A DNA stretch of 64,000 nucleotides from Saccharospirillum sp040881935 (GCF_040881935.1 NZ_JBBECH010000066.1:1-64000); one strand, 5' to 3'. Numbered from the stretch's first letter, positions 25,718-35,295 are shown. Notes: generated by a model from the sequence alone, not told the origin. Made by a program: numbers and translations.

Positions 25718-27034
25718 TTATTGTTGACGGTGATTGGCGTCCAAATCACGCAAAAAGGCCAGTTTGTCGGCTATTTTCTTTTCCAAACCCCGGTCTACCG
25801 GTTGATAGAATCGCTTGTCTTCCAGTTCTTCAGGCAAATAATGCTCGCCTGCGGCGTACCCGTGGGGCTCATCATGGGCATAACGGTATTCGTGGCCATA
25901 CCCGAGCTCTTTCATCAGTTTGGTGGGTGCGTTACGCAGGTGTACTGGCACCTCCCGACTCTGATCGGACTGTACCAGTGCCATTACCTGATTGAAGGCT
26001 TTATACACCGCATTGCTCTTCGGCGCGCAGGCGAGATACACCACGGCCTGGGCCAGGCTCAACTCCCCTTCCGGGCTGCCCAGCCGCTCCTGAACCTGCC
26101 AGGCATCCATCGCCAGTGTTAGAGCGCGGGGGTCTGCATTGCCGATATCCTCACTGGCCATGCGCACCAGTCGGCGGGCGATATATAGCGGATCGCAGCC
26201 TCCATCGAGCATTCGGCACAGCCAGTACAGGGCACCGTCCGGTGAGGAGCCGCGAACACTTTTGTGCATGGCTGATATTTGGTCGTAAAACGCATCGCCG
26301 CCCTTGTCGAACCGCCGGGTCTGCCCCTGGGTTAACTGGGATAGGCGGTCTAGCGTCAGGCCATCGGGTTCGTCGGCATAGAGGTCTGCAGACAGTTCCA
26401 GCAGGTTGTAGAAGCGGCGCGCATCGCCATCGGCCAGTGCAAACAGGCGCTGCTGAACGTTTTCATCGATGGTCAGACGCGCTACGGAAGCATCCTGCTG
26501 CCTGGCCTGAACGAGCAAAGCGGCCATGTCGTCAAGTGACACTGACTTCAGCGGATAGACGCGCGCGCGGGACAACAGCGCTGCATTGAGCTCGAAACTG
26601 GGGTTCTCGGTAGTCGCGCCAACGAAGATGAAGGTGCCGTCTTCAACATAAGGCAGGAACGCATCCTGCTGGGCCTTGTTAAAGCGATGCACTTCATCGA
26701 CAAATAACAGTGTGCGTCGACTCTCGGCTTTGGCTTGCAGCGCCCGCTCCGCTGCGGCCTTGATGTCTTTGACACCGGATTGAACCGCCGACAGGGATTC
26801 AAAACGCGAGGCGGTGGAATGGGCCAGCAACCGGGCCAGCGTTGTCTTGCCGACTCCAGGTGGGCCCCATAAGATCATAGAATGCAGCTGATCCTGCTCA
26901 ATCGCGAGGCGCAATGGTTGCCCCGGGCCCAGTATATGCCCCTGGCCGATGTAGCCAGCCAGCGCTGTGGGCCTCATCCGCTCTGCCAGAGGTGCAAAGG
27001 GGTTGGAGTTGGTGGAGTTGAACAGGTCGGCCAT
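25718..27034 (-). CDS. rarA: Replication-associated recombination ATPase RarA (MgsA)
   Basis: AAA+ clamp-loader-like ATPase acting at stalled forks, 438 residues. Walker A GPPGVGKTT at about residue 59, Walker B LFVDEVHRFNKAQQDAFLP, sensor 1 GATTENPSFELN and the C-terminal tetramerisation part with KSVRGSSPDGALYWL and KFYQPVDRG-like KRFYQPVDRG. I use ATG 27034 (MADLFNSTNSN); a GTG at 27043 overlapping the lolA stop as GTGA is also possible and would couple translation. No strong binding site precedes either. Confidence 0.95.
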   Translation of the reverse strand: MADLFNSTNSNPFAPLAERMRPTALAGYIGQGHILGPGQPLRLAIEQDQLHSMILWGPPGVGKTTLARLLAHSTASRFESLSAVQSGVKDIKAAAERALQAKAESRRTLLFVDEVHRFNKAQQDAFLPYVEDGTFIFVGATTENPSFELNAALLSRARVYPLKSVSLDDMAALLVQARQQDASVARLTIDENVQQRLFALADGDARRFYNLLELSADLYADEPDGLTLDRLSQLTQGQTRRFDKGGDAFYDQISAMHKSVRGSSPDGALYWLCRMLDGGCDPLYIARRLVRMASEDIGNADPRALTLAMDAWQVQERLGSPEGELSLAQAVVYLACAPKSNAVYKAFNQVMALVQSDQSREVPVHLRNAPTKLMKELGYGHEYRYAHDEPHGYAAGEHYLPEELEDKRFYQPVDRGLEKKIADKLAFLRDLDANHRQQ

Positions 27035-27039
27035 AAAAA

Positions 27040-27678
27040 TCACATCTGTTCGAAGACGTCGGTGCCTTCGGGCGGAGTAAATTCGAAGTCTGTCGCGTCC
27101 AGTGTCAGGCCCGTTTCAACGTTACTGAAGGTGATGCGGGTATCCTGACCCAGGTTATCGCTGAGCCTCAGTTCACTGATCCGGCCGTTTTCAAACAACA
27201 GCGTCATGTCCTCGAAGACGGCATTTTCGTCCAACGGGTATAACCGATACGCAGTCAGGCTGTCGTTGGCTGCTTCCGTCACCTCGTAAGACATTTTGAG
27301 GGTGGACTCAGGCTGGCTCAGGATCATAGCGGGAGATTGCTGCAACTGATCGGTAACTGGCTGGTAAGTCGCCTGCAGCAGGTCCGGGTCGTGAACCCAC
27401 AACGTAATGCCATCGGAGATAACGGACTGTTCATATGGCGCTGTAACCTGCCAGACAAACTTCAGAGGGCGGGCAATCTTCATGATCCCTTCTGCCTGGT
27501 CGCCGCGCAACTCGCCATCGGCATAGGTTTCCTGGCGAAACTCCGCTTGCAGCGTCTCGGTCGACTGCAACAACTCAATGAGTCGCTGACGGGCGGCTTC
27601 ATCGGCATTCACCTGGGGTGCTACGGCCACCCAACTGAGCAACAGGACGGCGCCGGACCGGGCAATTGAACTCAACAT
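27040..27678 (-). CDS. lolA: Outer-membrane lipoprotein carrier protein LolA
   Basis: Periplasmic chaperone that ferries lipoproteins from LolCDE to LolB, 212 residues. Signal peptide residues 1 to about 25 (GAVLLLSWVAVAPQVNA-DE). The mature part has the LolA pattern: TLQAEFRQ, GIMKIARPLKFVWQVTAPYEQ and LWVHDPDLLQATYQPV. Lies between ftsK and rarA as in E. coli and Pseudomonas; overlaps or abuts rarA. Confidence 0.95.
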   Translation of the reverse strand: MLSSIARSGAVLLLSWVAVAPQVNADEAARQRLIELLQSTETLQAEFRQETYADGELRGDQAEGIMKIARPLKFVWQVTAPYEQSVISDGITLWVHDPDLLQATYQPVTDQLQQSPAMILSQPESTLKMSYEVTEAANDSLTAYRLYPLDENAVFEDMTLLFENGRISELRLSDNLGQDTRITFSNVETGLTLDATDFEFTPPEGTDVFEQM

Positions 27679-27748
27679 GTAATGCTCTCCTGAGCTATTA
27701 ACGAAAAAAATGGGGCTCTACTATCCACTGCTGCACAATTTAACGGTA

Positions 27749-27932
27749 ACTCAAACTTCGGAGTTCGTACCAGCTGAGTGCCAGGTGCCGGGGGTTCCTA
27801 TCCGGGAAGTCCGCAACATGGATGTTGCGGTCTAGGCCCCATGGACGGGTTCACGCCGACCCCGGATAGGCACCCCCGGTGCCTGGCACGGACTCCTGGC
27901 AATACAACGAAACTGAACTCCGAAACTTGAGT
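27749..27932. repeat. Long palindromic element, copy C, with outer inverted repeat
   Basis: Inner arms 27778-27806 and 27860-27889 form a stem of about 29 bp with two mismatches around a 53-nt loop. The internal hairpin CCGCAACA-TGGA-TGTTGCGG (27811-27830) is perfect. An additional outer pair, ACTCAAACTTCGGAGTTC (27749-27766) and GAACTCCGAAACTTGAGT (27915-27932), matches 16 of 18. This is the most complete copy and occupies the ftsK-lolA spacer. Confidence 0.88.
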
Positions 27933-27948
27933 AGTAAGAATTAACCCC

Positions 27949-30291
27949 CTAGTCTGCCGGGGGCGGTGGCGCCAATACTTCGCGGCTACCATTGTGGCCC
28001 GCCGAGCTGACAATCCCGGCGGCCTCCATCGTATCAACCAGCCGAGCTGCGCGGTTATAGCCGATGCGCAATTTACGCTGTACTGAAGATATTGATGCTT
28101 TGCGGGTCTGGGTCACGAAGGCCACGGCTTCATCGAACAAGGGGTCGCTTTCGGCATTGTCATCGCTGTCATCCAGCGACGGCATGCCCGGAATATCCGC
28201 TTCGCCACCTTGCAGAATGTCTTCGATGTAATCCGGCTGGCCGCGCTTCTTCCACTCGGCGACGACCCGGTGCACTTCATCGTCGTCTACAAAGGCGCCG
28301 TGAACCCGAACCGGCAATCCAGTGCCCGGCGGCAAGTACAGCATATCGCCGTGGCCCAGTAGCTGCTCGGCCCCGCCCTGGTCGAGAATGGTTCGGGAAT
28401 CGATTTTAGACGACACCTGAAACGCAATACGGGTAGGAATGTTGGCTTTGATCAAACCGGTGATCACGTCCACCGACGGTCGCTGCGTCGCCAATATCAG
28501 ATGAATGCCCGCCGCCCTGGCCTTCTGGGCCAGCCGGGCGATCAGTTCTTCCACCTTCTTGCCAACGATCATCATCATGTCGGCAAATTCATCGACTACC
28601 ACGACAATAAACGGCAAGGGCTCCAGCTCTGGCGTCGGCGCGTGCGGGTCGAGTGTATCAAAGGGCTCATAGAGCGGATCGAGCAAGGGTTCGCCATTGT
28701 GCTTGGCATCGACAACCTTCTTGTTGAAGCCGGCAATGTTACGCACCCCGACCTTCGACATCAGTTTGTAGCGACGCTCCATCTCGGCAACACACCAGCG
28801 CAAGCCATTGGCCGCGTCTTTCATGTCGGTGATTACTGGCGTCAGCAGGTGCGGAATGCCTTCATAGACCGACAGTTCCAGCATTTTCGGGTCAACCAGA
28901 ATCAGCCGGACTTCATCGGGGGTTGCCTTAAACAACAAACTGCACAACATGGAGTTAACACCGACGGATTTACCGGAACCGGTGGTACCGGCGACCAGCA
29001 AATGCGGCATCTTGCCCAAATCCGCCACTACCGGGGCACCACCGATGTCGTGGCCCAACGCCAGCGTTAGCGCTGATTTGGCCCGGTCATAAGCGCTGGA
29101 TTGAAGTACGTCGCTGAGCCGCACAATGTCGCGCTTCTCATTGGGAATCTCGATGCCCACCGTCGTTTTACCGGGAATGATCTCCACTACCCGAACGCTG
29201 ACCAGCGCCATCGATCGCGCCAGATCTTTCGCCAAATTGGAGATTTTCGACACCTTGATGCCGGCCGCTGGCTGAATTTCAAAACGGGTAATGACCGGTC
29301 CGGGCGCTACTTCGGTTACCTCGGCATCGACATTAAAGTCCTTCAGTTTGATTTCCAGCATACGTGACATGGCTTCCAGGGCTTCCTGGCTGTAGCCATT
29401 GTTGGTGTCGTGTTCGCCCGAGGTCAGCAGGCTCAGCGCGGGCAGTGGCGTGTTTGAGTCGCTTCCGGTAAACAGCGGCTGCTGCTTTTCTTTCTGCACC
29501 CTTTCACTGGGCTCGGGAGCCTTCGGTTGCAACGGTTTGATTTGGGGCGGCTTACGCTTCGACTGCTTTTCGATCTGAATGTCCAGATTCGCCTTGCGCG
29601 TTTCCACTACCTGCCTGACCTGTGCTTTTTCGGCCTGACGCCGACGCCGGGACTGCAATCGATCTCGAAGGGCTGTCACACCGGAAAACAACAACAGACC
29701 GATGCGTTCCATCAGCCGCAACCAGGAAACGTTCATCGCCAGTGTCAGCGAAATAAACCAGAGCACGACCAGCAACAAGGTGGTGCCGGTCATACCGAGA
29801 ATGGGAAATATCCACTCAGATAACCCAATACCCAGCCAACCACCTGCGCTAGCTTCAGCGTCAGAGGCAAGGTGAACAGTGGCGAGTGTACAGCTAACAG
29901 TAACGAAAAGAGCCCATCCGAGGGTCCGGATAATGACTAACAATGGATTCCATGCCAGCCCTGCTCTTCTATCACGGAACGTAGACCATGCTCGATACAA
30001 AAAAATGGCTGGTAGCCCATATGCAAGCCCGCCAACTAGCGTAAAGAGAAATGACGACAGCTTTGCGCCTGCAGAACCAGCCAGATTACGAATACCTTCA
30101 CCTGAACCAGAAAATTGGAAACCAGGATCAGCAGGATGATGGGTCGCCAAGGCAATCAGAAAATAGACACCCACAGCCAAAGACAGCAGCAGGCTGCCCT
30201 CGTGCAGCAAGCGCTGTTTTACATCCAGAACTCTGTGGTCGTCACGCGCCCGCGTTGTTTCCTGGCGTGCCGAAGCGTTCTTTTGCGTCAA
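27949..30291 (-). CDS. ftsK: DNA translocase FtsK
   Basis: A 780-residue septal DNA pump that segregates chromosome termini and activates XerCD at dif. The N-terminal domain has about four membrane helices (residues 30-205), followed by a short basic/proline-rich linker, much shorter than in E. coli (1329 total) but close to Pseudomonas size. The motor has Walker A GTTGSGKS near residue 436 and Walker B VVVVDEFADMM near 565, with LATQRPSVDVITGLIKANIP. The C-terminal gamma winged helix (DPLFDEAVAFVTQTRKASIS, residues about 710-775) reads polarity sequences. Confidence 0.97.
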   Translation of the reverse strand: MTQKNASARQETTRARDDHRVLDVKQRLLHEGSLLLSLAVGVYFLIALATHHPADPGFQFSGSGEGIRNLAGSAGAKLSSFLFTLVGGLAYGLPAIFLYRAWSTFRDRRAGLAWNPLLVIIRTLGWALFVTVSCTLATVHLASDAEASAGGWLGIGLSEWIFPILGMTGTTLLLVVLWFISLTLAMNVSWLRLMERIGLLLFSGVTALRDRLQSRRRRQAEKAQVRQVVETRKANLDIQIEKQSKRKPPQIKPLQPKAPEPSERVQKEKQQPLFTGSDSNTPLPALSLLTSGEHDTNNGYSQEALEAMSRMLEIKLKDFNVDAEVTEVAPGPVITRFEIQPAAGIKVSKISNLAKDLARSMALVSVRVVEIIPGKTTVGIEIPNEKRDIVRLSDVLQSSAYDRAKSALTLALGHDIGGAPVVADLGKMPHLLVAGTTGSGKSVGVNSMLCSLLFKATPDEVRLILVDPKMLELSVYEGIPHLLTPVITDMKDAANGLRWCVAEMERRYKLMSKVGVRNIAGFNKKVVDAKHNGEPLLDPLYEPFDTLDPHAPTPELEPLPFIVVVVDEFADMMMIVGKKVEELIARLAQKARAAGIHLILATQRPSVDVITGLIKANIPTRIAFQVSSKIDSRTILDQGGAEQLLGHGDMLYLPPGTGLPVRVHGAFVDDDEVHRVVAEWKKRGQPDYIEDILQGGEADIPGMPSLDDSDDNAESDPLFDEAVAFVTQTRKASISSVQRKLRIGYNRAARLVDTMEAAGIVSSAGHNGSREVLAPPPPAD

Positions 30292-30512
30292 ATCGAAGTC
30301 ACCTGTCTATTGTGTCTGTAATATTGTCTGTACTGCCCTGCACCAGCGACAGAGTCGCATTCTAGCTGAAGCACCCCAGGCACAGAAAGCACCTGTCAAC
30401 CGGATCGGTCAGCCAGACAGAGACCCAAATAGTCTAAGCGTGGCAGTCCGCAGCAAAGATCACTAAGATACCACAGTATGAAGCCCAACTTATTGATACA
30501 CCGAGCATTTTT

Positions 30513-31289
30513 ATGCCACAACTAAGCTGGCTGGACGCTGAACAGGAAGCCCACTTTCCACCCACAGATCAGAGTCTGGCCAACCCACCAGGCTTACTGG
30601 CCGCGGGCGGCGCCCTAATGCCCAACTGGTTGCTGACCGCCTATGAACGGGGCATTTTCCCCTGGTACAGCGAAGGAGAGCCCATTCTGTGGTGGTCTCC
30701 CGAGCCACGAATGGTGTTTATACCGGGCACGATGCACCTGTCGCGCAGTTTACGCAAAGCATACCGCCAGTCTCCACCGACTATCACGACCAACACAGTA
30801 TTTCCTCGAGTTATTAAGGCCTGCCAGGCACCCAGAGCCAGACAACCGGGCACCTGGATTAGCGCTGAGATGCGCAAGGCCTATACTGAACTGCACACTC
30901 AGGGCTGGGCACATTCCATCGAAGTGTGGCGCAACGATGATTTGATTGGCGGTCTTTATGGCATCGGCATCGAAGGTGTATTCTTTGGAGAAAGCATGTT
31001 CTCCCGCCAGCCCAATGCATCCAAGTTTGCTTTACTGGCGCTGCAGGAGGCCTCGCTGCTTCAGTCGCTGCGTCTCATCGACTGCCAGGTCTACAATGAT
31101 CATTTGGCCAGCCTGGGGGCCCGGGAAGTCGAACGAACCTGGTTTGAGCAGCAATTGCCCGTTCTGCGGCGCAAACTGACCTTCCCCAACGCAGATGCAG
31201 TGAATCAGGCCATCGCCAGACGAGTAAAGGTTGGCGGTTCCGGGTACTCCCCGGACCCCTCAATCCGGGAACCAGTCAATGAAACCTGA
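30513..31289 (+). CDS. aat: Leucyl/phenylalanyl-tRNA-protein transferase
   Basis: Adds Leu or Phe to proteins with N-terminal Lys or Arg, making them N-degrons for ClpS-ClpAP; both clpS and clpA are nearby. The 258-residue protein starts MPQLSWLDAEQEAHFPPTDQ and contains YERGIFPWYSEGEPILWWSP, GVFFGESMFSRQPNASKFAL and LIDCQVYNDHLASLGARE, all family blocks. It overlaps bpt by 11 bases. The trxB gene found before aat in Pseudomonas is absent here. Confidence 0.96.
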   Translation: MPQLSWLDAEQEAHFPPTDQSLANPPGLLAAGGALMPNWLLTAYERGIFPWYSEGEPILWWSPEPRMVFIPGTMHLSRSLRKAYRQSPPTITTNTVFPRVIKACQAPRARQPGTWISAEMRKAYTELHTQGWAHSIEVWRNDDLIGGLYGIGIEGVFFGESMFSRQPNASKFALLALQEASLLQSLRLIDCQVYNDHLASLGAREVERTWFEQQLPVLRRKLTFPNADAVNQAIARRVKVGGSGYSPDPSIREPVNET

Positions 31290-32031
31290 ATCCGAGCAAC
31301 AGGAAGACAGCATCAAGCTGTACCGGACCGGCGAACATAATTGCAGCTATCTGGACGGCCAGCAGGCCCGCACCCTGTTTCTGGACCCGGACCTGCATTT
31401 TACCCTGCCCCTCTATGAACAAATGATGCACCTTGGTTTTCGGCGCAGCGGTCATCACCTGTACCGGCCTGATTGCGAGGCCTGCGGTGCCTGCATGCCA
31501 TCACGCGTGCGGGTCCGCCAGTTCCACTGGAAACGGCGCTTTAGACGTATTCTGAGCAAGAACCAGGACCTGAGCGTACATCGGCTGCCCTGCAAATTCT
31601 CGAATGAGCATTACCGCCTGTACGAAGCTTACATCAGTCATCGGCACTATCTGGGCGATATGTACCCGCCATCTGAAGACAGCTACCGGGAATTTCTGGT
31701 CAGCCGACCGGACCTGGCGTTTATGCTTGAGTTCCGACAGGACGACCGGGTCGTAGCGGTCGCCTTTACCGATCGAATGGAAACCGGGCTGTCAGCCACC
31801 TATACCTTTTTCGACCCTGAGCAGAGCCACCGTGGGCTGGGGGTTTTCAGTATTCTGACCCAGATACAACTCTGTGAGACCCTGGGGCTGCCTTTTCTGT
31901 ACCTTGGCTACTGGGTTCCGGGTTCCGCACAAATGACCTACAAGGCAGACTACCGCCCGCTGGAAGTCTTAATTAACCGACACTGGCGGCTACTCGATGA
32001 CCACCTGATCGGGGCTATTGGTATCGAGTAA
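31279..32031 (+). CDS. bpt: Aspartate/glutamate leucyltransferase (Bpt)
   Basis: Transfers Leu to N-terminal Asp or Glu, a second entry to the N-end rule pathway, and forms an operon with aat. 250 residues from the ATG at 31279 within the end of aat. Features: CSYLDGQQARTLFLDP near the N-terminus, the cysteine cluster CEACGACMPSRV (about residues 65-76), FRRSGHHLYRP and the C-terminal GNAT-like half with YTFFDPEQSHRGLGVFS and LYLGYWVPGSAQMTYKADYRP-type segment. Also known as ate. Confidence 0.93.
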   Translation: MKPESEQQEDSIKLYRTGEHNCSYLDGQQARTLFLDPDLHFTLPLYEQMMHLGFRRSGHHLYRPDCEACGACMPSRVRVRQFHWKRRFRRILSKNQDLSVHRLPCKFSNEHYRLYEAYISHRHYLGDMYPPSEDSYREFLVSRPDLAFMLEFRQDDRVVAVAFTDRMETGLSATYTFFDPEQSHRGLGVFSILTQIQLCETLGLPFLYLGYWVPGSAQMTYKADYRPLEVLINRHWRLLDDHLIGAIGIE

Positions 32032-32098
32032 TAAACGACCTGCAGACAGGCACCTACTCAAAGTAATAACAGCCAAATACCTGAATTTGCCCAGTTTT

Positions 32099-32127
32099 TT
32101 GATAATTGCCGGAAATTCAGGCAGAAT
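32099..32127 (+). promoter_or_regulatory. Sigma-70 promoter for infA
   Basis: TTGATA (32099-32104), 17-base spacer, CAGAAT (32122-32127). It lies between bpt and infA and would give a leader of about 75 nt that contains the hairpin at 32152. Confidence 0.55.
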
Positions 32128-32151
32128 GCCCGCCGGATCCCATACTTACAC

Positions 32152-32177
32152 GGGGCTGACACCTTCGAGTCGGCCCC
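32152..32177 (+). other. Leader hairpin upstream of infA
   Basis: GGGGCTGAC (32152-32160), eight-base loop, GTCGGCCCC (32169-32177), nine pairs with one G-U, followed by AGTTGTTTAAAT. It could be an attenuator or an mRNA-stabilising element; the T content afterwards is weak for a terminator. Confidence 0.5.
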
Positions 32178-32210
32178 AGTTGTTTAAATCAAAGGTGTGT
32201 ACAAGCATAT

Positions 32211-32429
32211 ATGGCAAAAGAAGACGTTATTGAAATGGAAGGCGAGATTCTCGACACCCTTCCCAACACCATGTTCCGGGTTAAACTCGAAAATGGTCAT
32301 GTCATTACCGCTCATATCTCAGGAAAAATGCGCAAGAACTACATTCGCATCCTGACGGGCGACAAGGTCAAGGTCGAACTGACGCCATACGACCTGACCA
32401 AAGGCCGCATCGTCTATCGTGCCCGCTAA
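32211..32429 (+). CDS. infA: Translation initiation factor IF-1
   Basis: The 72-residue S1-like OB-fold factor that binds the ribosomal A site with IF-2 and IF-3. Sequence AKEDVIEMEGEILDTLPNTM and RIVYRAR at the C-terminus match the family; length is exactly the usual 72. It follows aat-bpt with its own promoter and is convergent with clpA. Confidence 0.98.
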   Translation: MAKEDVIEMEGEILDTLPNTMFRVKLENGHVITAHISGKMRKNYIRILTGDKVKVELTPYDLTKGRIVYRAR

Positions 32430-32550
32430 CGTATTACTGCCCGGGCCAGCGACCTAATACAAAGCCGGACCCTTTAAAAAAGAATACCCTCGTGGTGTTT
32501 TTTTTTGCCTGAAGATACCTTGCAAAAACATCAGCCAACAAAGCCAACAA

Positions 32551-32574
32551 AAAAGGCACCTTTCGGTGCCTTTT
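32551..32574. terminator. Bidirectional terminator between infA and clpA
   Basis: AAAAGGCACC-TTTC-GGTGCCTTTT: six GC-rich pairs extended by A-T pairs on both sides, serving the convergent infA and clpA transcripts. Confidence 0.88.
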
Positions 32575-32598
32575 GAGGTTTCCCGATAACGCTCGCCG

Positions 32599-34869
32599 CT
32601 AGACGGTCTCAGCCTCTTCCTCGACTTCCAGGGTCAGTTCGTCATTGAGGATGTGTACATGCACTGTGCCACCCCGTGACAGCGGACCAAACAGGATCAT
32701 GTCGGCCAGTGGCCGTTTTACCTTTTCCTGAATAAGACGGCTCATCGGGCGCGCGCCCATGTGCTCGTCGTAGCCCTTCTCAGCCAGCCAGGCGCGGACG
32801 TCATCGTCTACTTCCATCATGACACGCTTGTCGTCCAGTTGTGCCTGCAGTTCGGTCAGGAACTTGTCGACAATGCTGGTAACCACTGCGATCGGCAACG
32901 ACTTGAACTGAACAATGGCATCCAGACGGTTGCGGAACTCCGGCGTAAACTGCTTGCGGATCATCTCCATGCCGTCGGTGCTGTTGTCCTGTTCCAGGAA
33001 GCCCATGGAGCGGCGGTTGATCTCCTGAGCACCAGCGTTGCTGGTCATGATCAGGATGACGTTACGGAAGTCCGCTTTACGGCCATTGTTGTCGGTCAGG
33101 GTACCGTGGTCCATCACCTGCAACAGCAGGTTAAAGACATCCGGATGTGCCTTTTCGATTTCATCAAGCAACAGCACACAATGCGGATGCTTGGATACGC
33201 CATCGGTCAGCAAACCACCCTGATCGAAGCCAACGTAGCCGGGAGGAGCACCAATAAGCCTTGAGGCGGTGTGGCGCTCCATATATTCCGACATGTCGAA
33301 GCGCAGCAGCTCGATGCCCAGAGAGTCAGCCAGCTGTTTTGACACCTCGGTCTTACCAACCCCGGTTGGGCCGGCAAACAGAAAGGAACCAATCGGCTTA
33401 TCGACCGACTTCAAGCCTGCACGGGCCAGTTTGATGGCCGATGCCAGCTGCTCAATCGCCTGCTCCTGACCAAAGACGGTCATTTTCAGGTTACGCTCGA
33501 GATGTTCGAGCACTTCCTTATCATTACGGCTAACGCTTTTCTCAGGAATACGGGCAATGGAGGCTATGACTTTCTCCACGTCACTGACGCTGATCGATTT
33601 CTTGCGTTTGCTTGCGGGCAACAATCGCTGGGCGGCCCCGGCTTCGTCGATTACATCAATGGCCTTATCCGGCAAGTGGCGGTCCGTAATGTACCGGGCT
33701 GACAGCTCTGCCGCTGCCTTGAGGGCTTTATCAGTGTATTTAAGGTGATGATGCTCCTCAAACCGTGACTTCAGCCCTTTCAGGATTCGATAGGTTTCAT
33801 CGACAGACGGCTCATTGACATCAATCTTCTGAAACCGACGCGTCAGTGCGCTGTCTTTCTCGAAAATACCCCGAAATTCCTGGAAGGTTGTGGAGCCCAT
33901 ACACCGCAACTCACCCGAACTCAGCATTGGCTTGAGCAGATTGGAAGCATCCATGACACCACCAGAGGCGGCACCAGCACCGATGATGGTGTGAATCTCA
34001 TCGATAAACAGGATGGATTTTTCCTTTTTCTTCAATTCAGCCAGCAGTGTTTTCAGGCGTTTCTCGAAATCGCCCCGGTATTTGGTACCGGCCAGCAATG
34101 CCCCGAGATCCAGGGAAAACACCTGAGCGCCTTCCATGATGTCGGGCACATCGTTATCGATGATGCGCTTGGCCAGGCCTTCAGCGATGGCTGTCTTGCC
34201 AACGCCGGTCTCGCCAACCAACAGCGGGTTGTTCTTGCGCCGCCGCGACAGAATCTGGATAACCCGCTCAACTTCGTGCTCGCGGCCAACCAGCGGGTCG
34301 ATCTGCCCCTTGCGGGCAAGCTCGTTGAGGTTGGAGGCAAAACTCTCCAGGGCACTGCCCTGAACGCCATCACCGCCGCCCTCCTCCTGTTGTTCACCGT
34401 TAAAGTCTTCATTCGGCTGAGCATTTTCGCTTTGCACCTTGGATATGCCATGGGCAATAAAATTGACCACGTCGATGCGCGATATGCTCTGCTGCTTGAG
34501 GAAAAACACAGCCTGACTTTCCTGTTCGGAAAAAATGGCCACCAGCACATTGGCACCGGTCACCTCTTTCTTGCCAGAGGATTGTACGTGGAAAACCGCC
34601 CGCTGCAGTACCCGCTGGAAGCCCAGCGTCGGCTGTGTTTCCCGGTCCTCGTCGTCGGCCGGAATCAGCGGCGTGGTGGAATCGATAAATTCCGTCAGGT
34701 CACGACGTAACTGCTGAATATCGGCAGCACAGGCGGTCAGCACTTCGGCTGCGGCGTGATTGTCCAGCAACGCCAGCAACAGGTGTTCCACGGTCATGAA
34801 CTCATGCCGTTTGCCCCGTGCATCTTTGAACGCATTGTTCAGCGTCAATTCGAGATCTTTACTTAGCAT
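32599..34869 (-). CDS. clpA: ATP-dependent Clp protease ATPase subunit ClpA
   Basis: Hsp100 unfoldase that feeds ClpP, 756 residues. The N-domain (1-145) binds ClpS; D1 Walker A GETGVGKT near residue 218 with Walker B ILFIDEIHT; D2 Walker A GPTGVGKT near 501, with LLLDEIEKAHPDVFN. A ClpP-binding IGF/L-type loop is expected in D2. Length matches E. coli (758). Co-oriented with clpS, 21 bp downstream, so they form an operon. Confidence 0.97.
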   Translation of the reverse strand: MLSKDLELTLNNAFKDARGKRHEFMTVEHLLLALLDNHAAAEVLTACAADIQQLRRDLTEFIDSTTPLIPADDEDRETQPTLGFQRVLQRAVFHVQSSGKKEVTGANVLVAIFSEQESQAVFFLKQQSISRIDVVNFIAHGISKVQSENAQPNEDFNGEQQEEGGGDGVQGSALESFASNLNELARKGQIDPLVGREHEVERVIQILSRRRKNNPLLVGETGVGKTAIAEGLAKRIIDNDVPDIMEGAQVFSLDLGALLAGTKYRGDFEKRLKTLLAELKKKEKSILFIDEIHTIIGAGAASGGVMDASNLLKPMLSSGELRCMGSTTFQEFRGIFEKDSALTRRFQKIDVNEPSVDETYRILKGLKSRFEEHHHLKYTDKALKAAAELSARYITDRHLPDKAIDVIDEAGAAQRLLPASKRKKSISVSDVEKVIASIARIPEKSVSRNDKEVLEHLERNLKMTVFGQEQAIEQLASAIKLARAGLKSVDKPIGSFLFAGPTGVGKTEVSKQLADSLGIELLRFDMSEYMERHTASRLIGAPPGYVGFDQGGLLTDGVSKHPHCVLLLDEIEKAHPDVFNLLLQVMDHGTLTDNNGRKADFRNVILIMTSNAGAQEINRRSMGFLEQDNSTDGMEMIRKQFTPEFRNRLDAIVQFKSLPIAVVTSIVDKFLTELQAQLDDKRVMMEVDDDVRAWLAEKGYDEHMGARPMSRLIQEKVKRPLADMILFGPLSRGGTVHVHILNDELTLEVEEEAETV

Positions 34870-34890
34870 GGTATAAAACCCTCTTGCTGA

Positions 34891-35295
34891 TCACTGGTCA
34901 TCTGCCTTTTCTACCTCACACACCAGGGGATGTTCATTGTCCCTGGAATACTGGTTCACCATAGCTGCCTTGGTTTCCGCGATATCTCTAGTATAGACGC
35001 CACACACGCCTTTGCCCTGTGTATGTACCGCTAACATGACTTGCGTCGCTTTTTCCCGAGACATATAAAAGAAGGCCTCAAGAATATGGACGACGAACTC
35101 CATAGGGGTGTAGTCGTCGTTCAGCAAAATAACCCGATACAGCGGGGGTTGCTTGAGTTCAGGATCCTGAATCCGGGTAGCAACGCCATAATCGTCTCCC
35201 TGCTCAGGCTCATCCGGCCCTAGTCTTAAGGGCTTAGCGACCCTTCGATTCACTTTGTTCAGATGCAGTTCGTGCTTTCCAGTAGTCGTGGTCAT
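34891..35295 (-). CDS. clpS: ClpS adaptor for N-degron substrates
   Basis: Adaptor that recognises N-terminal Leu, Phe, Trp and Tyr and delivers them to ClpAP. 134 residues: an extended, poorly conserved N-tail of about 50, then the core YRVILLNDDYTPMEFVVHIL and VMLAVHTQGKGVCGVYTRDIAE. The tail is longer than in E. coli (106 total); an internal start is possible, but the ATG at 35295 is the only one before the core. The aat-bpt-clpA-clpS cluster gathers the whole N-degron route. Confidence 0.95.
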   Translation of the reverse strand: MTTTTGKHELHLNKVNRRVAKPLRLGPDEPEQGDDYGVATRIQDPELKQPPLYRVILLNDDYTPMEFVVHILEAFFYMSREKATQVMLAVHTQGKGVCGVYTRDIAETKAAMVNQYSRDNEHPLVCEVEKADDQ

